Assembly (NCBI GenBank): GCA_920105625.2
Contig: OV050030.1
Coordinates: 194,179,887 to 194,243,886 of the forward strand
Length of the DNA: 64,000 nucleotides
Source: Clusia tigrina
Taxonomy: Eukaryota; Arthropoda; Insecta; Diptera; Clusiidae
Reading direction: 5' to 3'
This document shows positions 33,401-47,263 of the stretch, piece after piece. Numbering within the stretch: the stretch's first letter is position 1; each line of letters starts with the position of its first letter. The position numbers and the translations under genes are program-made. The notes beneath the pieces were generated by a model. That model was not told the DNA's origin, did not search any database, and was given only the letters and a program-made list of their open reading frames with translations.

Positions 33401-36400
33401 GGGGGTCTGCTGCCTTCTCTATGCCTATATCTACCCCTATCTGAATCAGTCGGCGTCTCAGTCGGCGGCTCAGTCGGCGTCTCAGTCGGCGTCTCAGTCG
33501 GCGTTTCAGTCGGCGCCGCAGCCTCTGTCAGCGTCTCTTTAGGCGTCTCAGTAGCTGCCGCTGTCGATTGGGGGTCTGCTGCTTTCTCTATGCCTGTATC
33601 TATGCCTATCTGCCTCAAGCGGCATCGCAGCCTCTGTCAGCGTCTCTGTAGGCGTCTCAGTCGGGCCGCTGTCGATTGGGGGGTCTGCTGCCTTCTGTAT
33701 GCCTATATCTTCCCTATCTGCCTCAGGCGGCGTCGCAGCCACTGCCAGCGTCTCTGCAGAATTCTCAGTCGCCAGAGTCAGTCGCAGTCACTGCCGCTGT
33801 CGAGTGGGGGTCTGCTGCCTCCTCAATGCCTGTATCTACCCCTATCTGCCTCAGTCGGCATCTCAGTCGGCGTCGCAGCCTCTGTCAGCGTCTCTGTAGG
33901 CATCTCAGTTGCTGCCGCTGTCGATTGGGGGGGTCTGCTGCCTTCTCTATGCCTATATCTACCCCTATCTGCTCAGTCGGCGTCGCAGCCACTGCCAGCG
34001 TCTCTGCAGGATTCTCAGTCGCAGTCACCGCCGCTATCAAGTGGGGGGTCTGCTGCCTTCTTTATGCCTATATCTACCCCTATCAGCCTCAGGCGGCATC
34101 TCAGACGGAGTCGCAGCCTCTGTCAGCATCTCTGTACGCGTCTCAGTCGCTGCCGCTGTCGATTGGGGGGTCTGCTGGCTTCTCTATGCCTGTATCTACC
34201 CCTATCTGCCTCAGTCGGCGTCACAGCCACTGCCAGCGTCTCTGCAGACGTCTCAGTAGCAGTCACTGCCGCTGTCGAGTGGGGGGTCTGCTGCCTTCTC
34301 TATGCCTATATCTACCCCTATCTGAATCAGTCGGCGTCTCAGTCGGCGTCGCAGCCTCTGTCAGCTTCTCTATAGACGTCTCAGTAGCTGCCGCTGCGGA
34401 TTGGGGGTCTGCTGGCTTCTCTATGCCTATATCTACCCCTATCTGCCTCACTCGGCATCGCAGCCTCTGTCAGCGTCTCTGTAGGCGTCTCAGTCGCTGC
34501 CGCTGTCGATTGGGGGGTCTGCTGCCTTCTGTATGCCTATATCTACCCCTATCTTCCTCAGTCGGCGTCGCAGCCACTGCCAGCGTCTCTGTAGACGTCT
34601 CAGTCGCAGTCACTGCCGCTGTCGATTGGGGGGTCTGCTGCCTTCTCTATGCCTATATCTACCCCTATCTGCCTCAGATGGCGTCTCAGTCGGCGTCGCA
34701 GCCTCTGTCAGCGTCTCTGTAGGCGTCTCAGTCGCTGTCGTTGTCGATTGGGGGCGTCTGCTGCCTGCTGTATGCCTATTTCTATACCTATCTGCCTCAG
34801 TCGGCGTCTCACTCAGCATCGCAGCTTCTGTCAGCGTCTCTGTAGGCGTCTCAGTCGCTGCCGCTGTGAATTGGCGGGTCTGCTGCTTTCTCTATGCCCA
34901 TAGCTACCCCAGTCCGCCTCAGTTGGCGTTTCAGTCGGCGTCGCAGCCCCTGTCAGCGTCTCTGTATGCGTCTCAGTCGCAGCCTTTGTCGATTGGGGGG
35001 TCTGCTGCCTTCTCTATGCCTATATCTTCCCCTATCTGCCTCAGATGGCGTCTCAGTCGGCGTCGCAGCCTCTGTCAGCGTCTCTGTAGGCGTCTCAGTC
35101 GCTGCCGTTGTCGATTGGGGGGTCTGCTGCCTGCTCTATGCCTATTTCTGCCCCTATCTGCGTCACTCGGCGTCTCAGTCGGCGTCGCAGCCTCTGTCAG
35201 CGTCTCTGTAGGCGTCTCAGTCGCTGCCGCTCTGGATTGGGTGGTCTGCTGCATTCTCTATGCCTATATCTACCCCTATCTGCCTCAGTCGGCGTCGCAG
35301 CCACTGCCAGCGTCTCTGTAGACGTCTCAGTCGCAGTCGCTGCCGCTGTCGATTGGGGGGTCTGCTGCCTTCTCTATGCCCGTATCTACCCCTACCTGCT
35401 TCAGTCGGCGTCATAGTCGGCGTCGCAGCCTCTGTCAGCGTCTCTGCAGACGTCTCAGTCGCTGCCGCTGTGGATTGGGGAGTCTGCTGCTTTCTCTATG
35501 CCTTTATCTACTCCTGTCTGCCTCAGTCGGCGTCTCAGTCGGCGTCGCAGCCTCTGTCAGCGTCTCTGTTCGCGTCTCAGGCGTTGCCGCTGTCGATTGT
35601 GGTGTCTGCTGCCTTCTCTATGCCTGTATCTACCCCTATCTGCCTCAGTCGGCATCGCAGCCTCTGTCAGCGTCTCTGTAGGCGGCTCAGTAGCTGCCGC
35701 TGCGGATTGGGGGTCTGCTGCTTTCTCTATGCCTATAGCTACCCCAGTCCGCCCCAGTTGGCGTTTCAGTCGGCGTCGCAGCCTCTTTCAGCATCTCTCT
35801 ACGCGTCTCAGGCGATGTTGCTGTCGATTGGGGTATCTGCTGCCTTCTCTATGCCTGTATCTACGCCTATCTGCCTCATTCGGGGTCTCAGTCGGCGTCG
35901 CTGTAGACATCTCAATCGATGTCGATTGGGGGGTCTGCTGCCTTCTCTATGCCTATATCTACCCCTATCTGCCTCAGTCGGCATCGCAGCCTCTGTCAGC
36001 GTCTCTGTAGGCGTCTCAGTCGCTGCAGATGTCGATTGGGGGGTCTGCTGCCTTCTGCATGCCCATATCTATCCCTATCTGCCTCAGTGGGCGTCGCAGC
36101 CACTGCCAGCGTCTCTGTAGACGTCTCAGTCGCAGTCACTGCCGCTGTCGAGTGGGGGGTCTGCTGCCTTCTCTATGCCTATAACTACCCCTATCTGCCT
36201 CAGTTAGCGTCTCAGTCGGCGTCGCAGCCTCTGTCAGCGTCTCTGTACGCGTCTCAGTCGATGCCGCTGTCGATTGCTGGGTCTGCTGGCTTCTCTATGC
36301 CTTTTTCTACCCCTATCTGCCTCAGTCGGCGTCTCACTCAGCGTCGCAGCTTCTGTCAGCGTCTCTGTAGGCGTCTCAGTCGCTGCCGCTGTCGATTGGG

Positions 36401-37949
36401 GGGTCTGCTGCCTTCTCTATGCCTATATCTACCCCTATCTGCCTCAGTCGGCGTCGCAGCCACTGTCAGCGTCTCTGTAGACGTCTCAGTCGCAGTCACT
36501 GCCGCTGTCGAGTGGGGGGGTCTGCTGCCTTCTCTATGCCTATATCTACCCCTATCAGCCTCAGGCGGTGTCTCAGACGGCGTCGCAGCCTCTGTCAGCG
36601 TCTCTGTACGCGTCTCAGTCGAAGCCGCTGTCGATTGTGGGGGTCTGCTACCTTCTCTATGCCTATATCTACCCCTATCTGCCTCAGTCGGCGTCGCAGC
36701 CACTGCCAGCGTCTCTGTAGACGTCTCAGTCGCAGTCACTGCCGCTGTCGAGTGGGGGGTCTGCTGCCTTCTCTATGCCTATATCTACCCCTATCAGCCT
36801 CAGGCGGTGTCTCAGACGGCGTCGCAGCCTCTGTCAGCATCTCTGTACGCGTCTCAGTCGATGCCGCTGTCGATTGGGGGGGGTCTGCTACCTTCTCTAT
36901 GCCTATATCTAACCCTATCTGCCTCAGTCGGCGTCGCAGCCACTGCCAGCGTCTCTGCAGACGTCTCAGTAGCAGTCACTGCCGCTGTCGAGTGGGGGGT
37001 CTGCTGCCTTCTCTATGCCTATATCTACCCCTATCTGCCTCAGATGGCGTCTCAGCCGGCGTCGCAGTCTCTGTCAGCGTCTCTGTAGGCGTCTCAGTCG
37101 CTGCCGTTGTCGATTGGGGGGTCTGCTGCTTTCTGTATGCCTATATCTACCACTATCTTCCTCAGTCGGCGTCGCAGCCACTGCCAGCGTCTCTGTAGAC
37201 GTCTCAGTCGCAGTCACTGCCGCTGTCGATTGGGGGGGTCTGCTGCCTTTTCTATGCCTATATCTACCCCTATCTGCCTCAGTCGGCATCGCAGCCTCTG
37301 TCAGCATCTCTGTAGGCGTCTCAGTCGCTGCCGCTGTCGATTGGGGGTCTGCTGCCTTCTGTATGCCTATATCTACCCCTATCTTCCTCAGTCGGCGTCG
37401 CAGCCACTGCCAGCGTCTCTGTAGACGTCTCAGTCGCAGTCACTGCCGCTGTCGATTGGGGAGTCTGCTGCCTTCTCTATGCCTATATCTACCCCTATCT
37501 GCCTCAGATGGCGTCTCAGTCGGCGTCGCAGCCTCTGTCAGCGTCTCTGTAGGCGTCTCAGTCGCTGCCGTTGTCGATTGGGGGGGTCTGCTGCCTGCTC
37601 TATGCCTATTTCTACCCCTATCTGCCTCATTTAACGTCTCACTCAGCGTCGCAGCCTCTGTCAGCGTCTCTGTAGGCGTCACAGTCGCTGCCGTTGTCGA
37701 TTGGGGGGTCTGCTGCCTTCTCTATGCCTATATCTACCCCTATCTGCCTCAGTCGGCGTCGCAGCCACTGCCAGCGTCTCTGTAGACGTCTCAGTCGCAG
37801 TCGCTGCCGCTGTCGATTGGGGGGTCTGCTGCCTTCTCTATGCCCGTATCTACCCTTACCTGCTTCAGTCGGCGTCATAGTCGACGTCGCAGCCTCTGTC
37901 AGCGTCTCTGTAGACGTCTCAGTCGCTGCCGCTGTGGATTGGGGAGTCT

Positions 37950-40900
37950 GCTGCTTTCTCTATGCCTTTATCTACTCCTGTCTGCCTCAGTCGGCGTCTC
38001 AGTCGGCGTCGCGGCCTCTGTCAGCGTCTCTGTAGGCGTCTCAGTAGCTGCCGCTGTCGATTGGGGTTCTGCTGCCTTCTCTATGCCTATATTTATCCCT
38101 ATCCGCCCCAGTCGGCGTCTCAGTCGGCGTCTCAGTGGGCGTCTTGGTCGATTCCGCTGTCGATTGGGGGGGTCTGCTGTCGTCTCTATGCCTATATCTA
38201 CCCCTATCTGCCTCCGTCGGCGTCTCAGTCGGCGTCGCAGCTCCTGTCAGCATCTCTATACGCGTCTCAGTCGCTGCCGCTGTCGATTGGGGGGTCTGCT
38301 GCCTTCTCTATGCCTGTATCTACCTCTACCTGCTTCAGTCGGCGTCTCAGTCGGCGTCGCAGCCTCTGTCAGCGTCTCTGAAGACGTCTCAGTCGCTGCC
38401 CCTGTGGATTGGGGAGTCTGCAGCTTTGTATATGCCTATATCTACTCCTGTCTGCCTCAGTCGGCGTCGCAGCCTCTGTCAGGGTCTCTGTACGCGTCTC
38501 AGGCGTTGCCGCTGTCGATTGTGGGGTCTGCTGCCTTCTCTATGCCTGTATCTACCCCTATCTGCCTCATTCGCATCGCAGCCTCTGTCAGCGTCTCTGT
38601 AGGCGTCTCAGTAGCTGCCGCTGCGGATTGGGGGTCTGCTGCTTTCTCTATGCCTATATCTACTCCTGTCTGCCTCAGTCGGCGTTTCAGTCGGAGTCAC
38701 AGCCTCTTTCAGCATCTCTCTACGCGTCTCAGGCGATGTTGCTGTCGATTGGGGTGTCTGCTGCCTTCTCTATGCTTGTATCTACGCCTATCTGCCTCAT
38801 TCGGGGTCTCAGTCGGCGTCGCTGTAGGCATCTCAGTCGGTTTCGCTTGTGGGGTCTGCTGCCTTCTCTATGCCTGTATCTACCCCTATCTGCCTCAGTC
38901 GGCATCGCAGACTCTGTCAGCGTCTCTGTAGGCGTGTCAGTAGCTGCCGCTGCGGATTGGGGGTCTGCTGCTTTCTCTATGCCTATATCTACTCCTGTCT
39001 GCCTCAGTCGGCGTTTCAGTCGGAGTCGCAGCCTCTTTCAGCATCTCTCTACACGTCTCAGGCGATGTTGCTGTCGATTGGGGTGTCTACTACCTTCTCT
39101 ATGCCTGTATCTACGCCTATTTGCCTCATTCGGGGTCTCAGTCGGCGTCGCTGTAGGCATCTCAGTCGGTGTCGATTGGGGGGTCTGCTGCCTTCTCTAT
39201 GCCTATATCTACCCCTATCTGCCTCAGTCGGCGTCGCAGCCACTGCCAGCGTCTCTGTAGACGTCTCAGTCGCAGTCATTTCCGCTCTCGAGTGGGGGGT
39301 CTGCTGCCTTCTCTATGCCTATAACTACCCCTATCAGCCTCAGTTAGGGTCTCAGTCGGCGTCGCAGCCTCTGTCAGCGTCTCTGTACGCGTCTCAGTCG
39401 ATGCCGCTGTCGATTGCTGGGTCTGCTGGCTTCTCTATGCCTGTTTCTACTCCTATCTGCCTCAGTCGGCGTCTCACTCAGCGTCGCAGCTTCTGTCAGC
39501 GTCTCTGTAGGCGTCTCAGTCGCTGCCGCTGTGGATTGGCGGGTCTGCTGCTTTCTCTATCCCTATAGCTACCCCAGTCCGCCTCAGTTGGCGTTTCAGT
39601 CGGCGTCGCTGCCTCTGTCAGCGTCTCTGTAGGCGTCTCAGTCGCTGCCGCTGTCGATTGGGGGGTCTGCTGCCTTCTCTATGCCAATATCTACCCCTAT
39701 CTGCCTCAGTCGGCGTCGCAGCCACTGCGAGCGTCTCTGTAGACGTCTCAGTCGCAGTCACTGCCGCTGTCGAGTGGGGGGTCTGCTGCCTTCTCTATGC
39801 CTATATCTACCCCTATCAGCCTCAGGCGGCGTCTCAGACGGCGTCGCAGCCTCTGTCAGCGTCTCTGTAGGCGTCTCAGTCGATGCCGCTGTCGATTGGG
39901 GGGTCTGCTGCCTTCTCTATGCCTATATCTACCCCTATCTGCCTCAGTCGGCGTCGCAGCCACTTCCAGCGTCTCTGCAGACGTCTCAGTAGCAGTCACT
40001 GCCGCTGTCGAGTGGAGGGTCTATCTGCCTCAGATGGCGTCTCAGTCGGCGTCGCAGCCTCTGTCAGCGTCTCTGTAGGCGTCTCAGTCGCTGCCGCTGT
40101 CGATTGGGGGTCTACTGCCTGCTCTATGCCTATTTCTACCCCTATCTGCCTCAGTCGGCGTCTCACTCAGCGTCGCAGCTTCTGTCAGCGTCTCTGTAAA
40201 CGTCTCAGTCGCTGCCGCTGTGGATTGGCGGGTCTGCTGCTTTCTCTATGCCTATAGCTACCCCAGTCCGCCTCAGTTGGCGTTTCAGTCGGCGTCGCAG
40301 CCTCTGTCAGCGTCTCTTTAGGCGTCTCAGTCGCTGCCTCTGTCGGTTGGGGGGTCTGCTGCCTTCTCTATGCCTATATCTTCTCCTATCTGCCTCAGAT
40401 GTCGTCTCAGTCGGCGTCGCAGCCTCTGTCAGCGTCGCAGCCTCTGTCAGCGTCTTTGTAGGCGTCTCAGTCGCTGCCGTTGTCGATTGGGGGGTCTGCT
40501 GCCTGCTCTATGCCTATTTCTACCCCTACCTGCTTCAGTCGGCGTCTCAGTCGGCGTCGCACCCTCTGTCAGCGTCTCTGTAGACGTGTCAGTCGCTGCC
40601 GCTGTGGATTGGAGAGTCTGCTGCTTTGTCTATGCCTATATCTACTCCTGTCTGCCTCAGTCGCCGCCTCAGTCGGCGTCGCAGCCTCTGTCTGGGTCTC
40701 TGTACGCGTCTCAGGCGATGCCGCTGTCGATTGTGGGGTCTGCTGCCTTCTCTATGCCTGTATCTACCCCTATCTGCCTCAGTCGGCTTCGCAGCCTCAG
40801 TCAGCGTCTCTGTATTCGTCTCAGTAGCTGCCGCTGCGGATTGGGGGTCTGCTGCTTTCTCTATGCCTATATCTACTCCTGTCTGCCTCAGTCGGCGTTT

Positions 40901-41162
40901 CAGTCGGAGTCGCAGCCTCTTTCAGCATCTCTCTACGCGTCTCAGGCGATGTTGCTGTCGATTGGGGGGTCTGCTGCCTTCTCTATGCCTGTATCTACGC
41001 CTATCTGCCTCATTCGGGGTCTCAGTCGGTGTCGCTGTAGGCATCTCAGTCGGTGTCGATTGGGGGGTCTGCTGCCTTCTATATGCCTATATCTTCCCCT
41101 ATCTGCCTCAGGCGGCGTCTCAGACGGCGTCGCAGCCTCTGTCAGCGTCTCTGTACGCGTCT
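37950..41162. repeat. Higher-order block X, copy 1
   Basis: The block starts with units carrying gcggcctctgtcagcg and cagtgggcgtctt (about 38133), then the six or so variant units that reappear in the same order at 47340-50587. The offset is 9340 bp for 38135-38602, 9808 bp near 39681-39990, and 9425 bp near 40480-41162. The change from 9808 to 9425 shows that copy 2 has lost about 383 bp (three units). The same start marker recurs at about 26566, 47475, 55218, 57442, 59291 and 61598. Confidence 0.75.
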
Positions 41163-44100
41163 CAGTCGATGCCACTGTCGATTGGGGGGTCTGCTGCCTT
41201 CTCTATGCCTATATCTACCCCTATCTGCCTCAGTCGGCGTCGCAGCCACTGCCAGCGTCTCTGCAGACGTCTCAGTAGCAGTCACTGCCGCTGTGGATTG
41301 GCGGGTCTGCTGCTTTCTCTATGCCTATAGCTACCCCAGTCCGCCTCAGTTCGCGTCTTAGTCGGCGTCGCAGCCTCTGTCAGCGTCTCTGCAGGCGTCT
41401 CAGTCGCTGCCGCTGTCGATTGGGGGGTCTGCTGAATTCTCTATGCCTATATCTTCCCCTATCTGCCTCAGATGGCGTGTCAGTCGGCGTCGCAGCGTCT
41501 GTCAGCGTCTCTGTAGGCGTCTCAGTCGCTGCCGTTGTCGATTGGGGGGGTCTGCTGCCTGCTCTATGCCTATTTCTACCCCTATCTGCCTCCGTCGGCG
41601 TCTCAGTCAGCGTCGCAGCTTCTGTCAGCGTCTCTGTAGGCGTCTCAGTCGCTGCCGCTGTGGATTGGCGGGTCTGCTGCTTTGTCTATACCTATAGCTA
41701 CCGCAGTCCGCCTCAGTTGGCGTCTCAGTCGGCGTCTCAGTCGGCGTCGCAGCCTCTGTCAGCGTCCCTGTAGGCGTCTCAGTCGCTGCCGCTGTCGATT
41801 GGGGGGTCTGCTGCCTGCTCTATGGCGATATCCACCCCTATCTGCCTCAGTCGGCGTCACAGTCGGCGTCTCAGTGGCTGCCGCTGTCGATTGGGGGGTC
41901 TGCTGCCTTCTCTATGCCTGTATCTACCCCTACCTGCTTCAGTCAGCGTCGCAGCCTCTGTCAGCGTCTCTGTACACGTCTCAGTCGCTGCCGCTGTGGA
42001 TTGGGGAGGCTGCTGCTTTCTCTATGCCTTTATCTACTCCTGTCTGCCTCAGTCGGCGTCTCAGTCAGCGTCGCAGCCTCTGTCAGCGTCTCTGTACGCG
42101 TCTCAGGTGATGCCGCTGTCGATTGGGGGGTCTGCTGCCTTCTCTATGCCTGTATCTACGCCTATCTGCCTTAGTCGGCGTCTCAATCGGCATCGCTTTA
42201 GGCATCTCAGTCGCTGTCGATTGTAGGGTCTGCTGCCTTCTCTATGCCTATATCTACCCCTATCCGCCCCAGTCGGCGTCTCAGTCGGCGTCTCAGTCGG
42301 CGTCTCAGTCGGCGTCTTAGTCGGTTCCGCTGTCGATTGGGAGGGTCTGCTGTCGTCTCTATGCCTATATCTACCCCTACCTGCTTCAGTCGGCGTCGCA
42401 GCCTCTGTCAGCGTCTCTGTAGACGTCTCAGTCGCTGCCGCTGTGGATTGGGGAGTCTGCTGCTTTCTATATGCCTTTATCTACTCCTGTCTGCCTCAGT
42501 CGGCTTCGCGGCCTCTGTCAGCGTCTCTGTAGGCGTCTCAGTAGCTGCCGCTGTCGATTTGGGGTCTGCTGCCTTCTCTATGCCTATATCTACTCCTATC
42601 CGCCCCAGTCGGCGTCTCAGTCGGCGTCTCAGTCAGCGTCTTAGTCGATTCCGCTGTCGATTGGGGGGTCTGCTGTCGTCTCTATGCCTATATCTACCCC
42701 TATCTGCCTCTGTCAGCGTCTCTGTACGCGTCTCAGGCGATGTCGCTGTCGATTGGGGGGTCTGCTGCCTTCTCTATGCCTGTATCTACGCCTATCTGCC
42801 TTAGTCGGCGTCTCAATCGGCGTAGCTTTAGGCATCTCAGTCGCTGTCGATTGGGGGGGTCTGCTGCCTTCTCTATGCCTATATCTAGCCCTATCCGCCC
42901 CAGTCGGCGTCTCAGTCGGCGTCTCAGTCGGCGTCTCAGTCGGCGTCTTAGTCGATTCCGCTGTCGATTGGGGGTCTGCTGCCTTCTCTATGCCTGTATC
43001 TACCACTACCTGCTTCAGTCGGCGTCGCAGCCTCTGTCAGCGTCTCTGTTGACGTCTCAGTCGCTGCCGCTGTGGATTGGGGAGTCTGCTGCTTTCTCTA
43101 AGCCTTTATCTACTCCTGTCTGCCTCAGTTGGCATCTCAGTCGGCGTCGCAGCTTCTGTCAGCGTCTCTGTTCGCGTCTCAGGCTATGCCGCTGTCGATT
43201 GGGGGGTCTGCTGCCTTCTCTATGGCTGTATCTACGACTATCTGCCTCAGTCGGCGTCTCAATCGGCGTCGCAGTAGGCTTCTCAGTCGCTGTCGATTTG
43301 GGGGGTCTGCTGCCTTCTCTATACCTATGTCTACCCCTATCCGCCCTAGTCGGCGTCTCAGTCGGCGTCGCAGCCTCTGTCAGCGTTTCTGTAGGCGTTT
43401 CAGTAGCTGCCGGTGTCGATTGGGGGTCTGCTGCTTTCTCTATGCCTATATCTACTCCTGTCTGCTTCAGTCGGCGTCTCAGTCGGCGTCGCAGCCTCTG
43501 TCAGCGTCTCTCTATGCGTCTCAGGTGATACCGCTGTTGATTGGGGGGTCTGCTGCTTTCTCTATGCCTGTATCCACGCCTATCTGCCTCAGTCGGCGTC
43601 TCACTCGGCGTCGCTGTAGGCGTCTCAGTCGCTGTGGATTGGGGGGGTCTGCTGCCTTCTCTATGCCTATATCTAGCCCTATCTGCCTCAGTCGGCGTCT
43701 CAGTCGGCATCGCAGCCTCTGTCAGCGTCTCTGTAGGTGTCTTAGTCGCTGCCGCTGTCCATTGGCGGGTCTGCTGCCTTCTCTATGCCTATATCTATCC
43801 CTATCTGCCTCAGTCGGCATCGCAGCCTCTGTCAGCGTCTCTGTACGCGTCTCAGTCGATGCCGCTGTCGATTGGGGGGTCTGCTGCCTTCTGTATGCCT
43901 ATATCTACCCCTATCTTCCTCAGTCGGCGTCGCAGCCACTGCCAGCGTCTCAGTAGACGTCTCAGTCGCAGTCACTGCCGCTGTCGATTGGGGGGGTCTG
44001 TTGCCTTCTCTATGCCTATATCTACCCCTATCTGCCTCAGTCGGCATCGCAGCCTCTGTCAGCGTCTCTGTAGGCGTCTCAGTCGCTGCCGCTGTCGATT

Positions 44101-44195
44101 GGGGGGTCTGCTGCCTTCTGTATGCCTATATCTACCCCTATCTTCCTCAGTCGGCGTCGCAGCCACTGCCAGCGTCTCTGTAGACGTCTCAGTCG
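41163..44195. repeat. 3.0-kb higher-order block Y, copy 1
   Basis: It begins at cagtcgatgccactgtcg and is followed head-to-tail by copy 2. The copies match at an offset of 3033 bp at the start, 3021 bp after one lost 12-mer near 41720, 3045 bp after two gained 12-mers near 42300, and 3063 bp after an 18-bp gain near 42707. Between these indels I find almost no substitutions (agtcagcg at 41941 versus agtcggcg at 44962 is one). The duplication is recent. Confidence 0.92.
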
Positions 44196-47100
44196 CAGTC
44201 GATGCCACTGTCGATTGGGGGGTCTGCTGCCTTCTCTATGCCTATATCTACCCCTATCTGCCTCAGTCGGCGTCGCAGCCACTGCCAGCGTCTCTGCAGA
44301 CGTCTCAGTAGCAGTCACTGCCGCTGTGGATTGGCGGGTCTGCTGCTTTCTCTATGCCTATAGCTACCCCAGTCCGCCTCAGTTCGCGTCTTAGTCGGCG
44401 TCGCAGCCTCTGTCAGCGTCTCTGCAGGCGTCTCAGTCGCTGCCGCTGTCGATTGGGGGGTCTGCTGAATTCTCTATGCCTATATCTTCCCCTATCTGCC
44501 TCAGATGGCGTGTCAGTCGGCGTCGCAGCGTCTGTCAGCGTCTCTGTAGGCGTCTCAGTCGCTGCCGTTGTCGATTGGGGGGGTCTGCTGCCTGCTCTAT
44601 GCCTATTTCTACCCCTATCTGCCTCCGTCGGCGTCTCAGTCAGCGTCGCAGCTTCTGTCAGCGTCTCTGTAGGCGTCTCAGTCGCTGCCGCTGTGGATTG
44701 GCGGGTCTGCTGCTTTGTCTATACCTATAGCTACCGCAGTCCGCCTCAGTTGGCGTCTCAGTCGGCGTCGCAGCCTCTGTCAGCGTCCCTGTAGGCGTCT
44801 CAGTCGCTGCCGCTGTCGATTGGGGGGTCTGCTGCCTGCTCTATGGCGATATCCACCCCTATCTGCCTCAGTCGGCGTCACAGTCGGCGTCTCAGTGGCT
44901 GCCGCTGTCGATTGGGGGGTCTGCTGCCTTCTCTATGCCTGTATCTACCCCTACCTGCTTCAGTCGGCGTCGCAGCCTCTGTCAGCGTCTCTGTACACGT
45001 CTCAGTCGCTGCCGCTGTGGATTGGGGAGGCTGCTGCTTTCTCTATGCCTTTATCTACTCCTGTCTGCCTCAGTCGGCGTCTCAGTCAGCGTCGCAGCCT
45101 CTGTCAGCGTCTCTGTACGCGTCTCAGGTGATGCCGCTGTCGATTGGGGGGTCTGCTGCCTTCTCTATGCCTGTATCTACGCCTATCTGCCTTAGTCGGC
45201 GTCTCAATCGGCATCGCTTTAGGCATCTCAGTCGCTGTCGATTGTGGGGTCTGCTGCCTTCTCTATGCCTATATCTACCCCTATCCGCCCCAGTCGGCGT
45301 CTCAGTCGGCGTCTCAGTCGGCGTCTCAGTCGGCGTCTCAGTCGGCGTCTCAGTCGGCGTCTTAGTCGGTTCCGCTGTCGATTGGGAGGGTCTGCTGTCG
45401 TCTCTATGCCTATATCTACCCCTACCTGCTTCAGTCGGCGTCGCAGCCTCTGTCAGCGTCTCTGTAGACGTCTCAGTCGCTGCCGCTGTGGATTGGGGAG
45501 TCTGCTGCTTTCTATATGCCTTTATCTACTCCTGTCTGCCTCAGTCGGCTTCGCGGCCTCTGTCAGCGTCTCTGTAGGCGTCTCAGTAGCTGCCGCTGTC
45601 GATTTGGGGTCTGCTGCCTTCTCTATGCCTATATCTACTCCTATCCGCCCCAGTCGGCGTCTCAGTCGGCGTCTCAGTCAGCGTCTTAGTCGATTCCGCT
45701 GTCGATTGGGGGGTCTGCTGTCGTCTCTATGCCTATATCTACCCCTATCTGCCTCAGTCGGCGTCGCAGCCTCTGTCAGCGTCTCTGTACGCGTCTCAGG
45801 CGATGTCGCTGTCGATTGGGGGGTCTGCTGCCTTCTCTATGCCTGTATCTACGCCTATCTGCCTTAGTCGGCGTCTCAATCGGCGTAGCTTTAGGCATCT
45901 CAGTCGCTGTCGATTGGGGGGGTCTGCTGCCTTCTCTATGCCTATATCTAGCCCTATCCGCCCCAGTCGGCGTCTCAGTCGGCGTCTCAGTCGGCGTCTC
46001 AGTCGGCGTCTTAGTCGATTCCGCTGTCGATTGGGGGTCTGCTGCCTTCTCTATGCCTGTATCTACCACTACCTGCTTCAGTCGGCGTCGCAGCCTCTGT
46101 CAGCGTCTCTGTTGACGTCTCAGTCGCTGCCGCTGTGGATTGGGGAGTCTGCTGCTTTCTCTAAGCCTTTATCTACTCCTGTCTGCCTCAGTTGGCATCT
46201 CAGTCGGCGTCGCAGCTTCTGTCAGCGTCTCTGTTCGCGTCTCAGGCTATGCCGCTGTCGATTGGGGGGTCTGCTGCCTTCTCTATGGCTGTATCTACGA
46301 CTATCTGCCTCAGTCGGCGTCTCAATCGGCGTCGCAGTAGGCTTCTCAGTCGCTGTCGATTTGGGGGGTCTGCTGCCTTCTCTATACCTATGTCTACCCC
46401 TATCCGCCCTAGTCGGCGTCTCAGTCGGCGTCGCAGCCTCTGTCAGCGTTTCTGTAGGCGTTTCAGTAGCTGCCGGTGTCGATTGGGGGTCTGCTGCTTT
46501 CTCTATGCCTATATCTACTCCTGTCTGCTTCAGTCGGCGTCTCAGTCGGCGTCGCAGCCTCTGTCAGCGTCTCTCTATGCGTCTCAGGTGATACCGCTGT
46601 TGATTGGGGGGTCTGCTGCTTTCTCTATGCCTGTATCCACGCCTATCTGCCTCAGTCGGCGTCTCACTCGGCGTCGCTGTAGGCGTCTCAGTCGCTGTGG
46701 ATTGGGGGGGTCTGCTGCCTTCTCTATGCCTATATCTAGCCCTATCTGCCTCAGTCGGCGTCTCAGTCGGCATCGCAGCCTCTGTCAGCGTCTCTGTAGG
46801 TGTCTCAGTCGCTGCCGCTGTCCATTGGCGGGTCTGCTGCCTTCTCTATGCCTATATCTATCCCTATCTGCCTCAGTCGGCATCGCAGCCTCTGTCAGCG
46901 TCTCTGTACGCGTCTCAGTCGATGCCGCTGTCGATTGGGGGGTCTGCTGCCTTCTGTATGCCTATATCTACCCCTATCTTCCTCAGTCGGCGTCGCAGCC
47001 ACTGCCAGCGTCTCAGTAGACGTCTCAGTCGCAGTCACTGCCGCTGTCGATTGGGGGGGTCTGCTGCCTTCTCTATGCCTATATCTACCCCTATCTGCCT

Positions 47101-47263
47101 CAGTCGGCATCGCAGCCTCTGTCAGCGTCTCTGTAGGCGTCTCAGTCGCTGCCGCTGTCGATTGGGGGGTCTGCTGCCTTCTGTATGCCTATATCTACCC
47201 CTATCTTCCTCAGTCGGCGTCGCAGCCACTGCCAGCGTCTCTGTAGACGTCTCAGTCGCAGTC
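44196..47263. repeat. 3.0-kb higher-order block Y, copy 2
   Basis: The tandem partner of 41163-44195, near-identical over its length. It carries six 12-mers at 45291-45362 where copy 1 has four (42270-42317). It ends at 47263, where copy 1 runs into copy 2 at gtcgatgccactg and this copy instead continues with cactgccgctg. Confidence 0.92.
45291..45362. repeat. 12-bp sub-repeat expansion (6 copies)
   Basis: Six exact copies of cagtcggcgtct followed by tagtcggttccg. The matching place in the sister block has four copies, so this is a direct example of 12-bp copy-number change since the 3-kb duplication. Confidence 0.95.
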
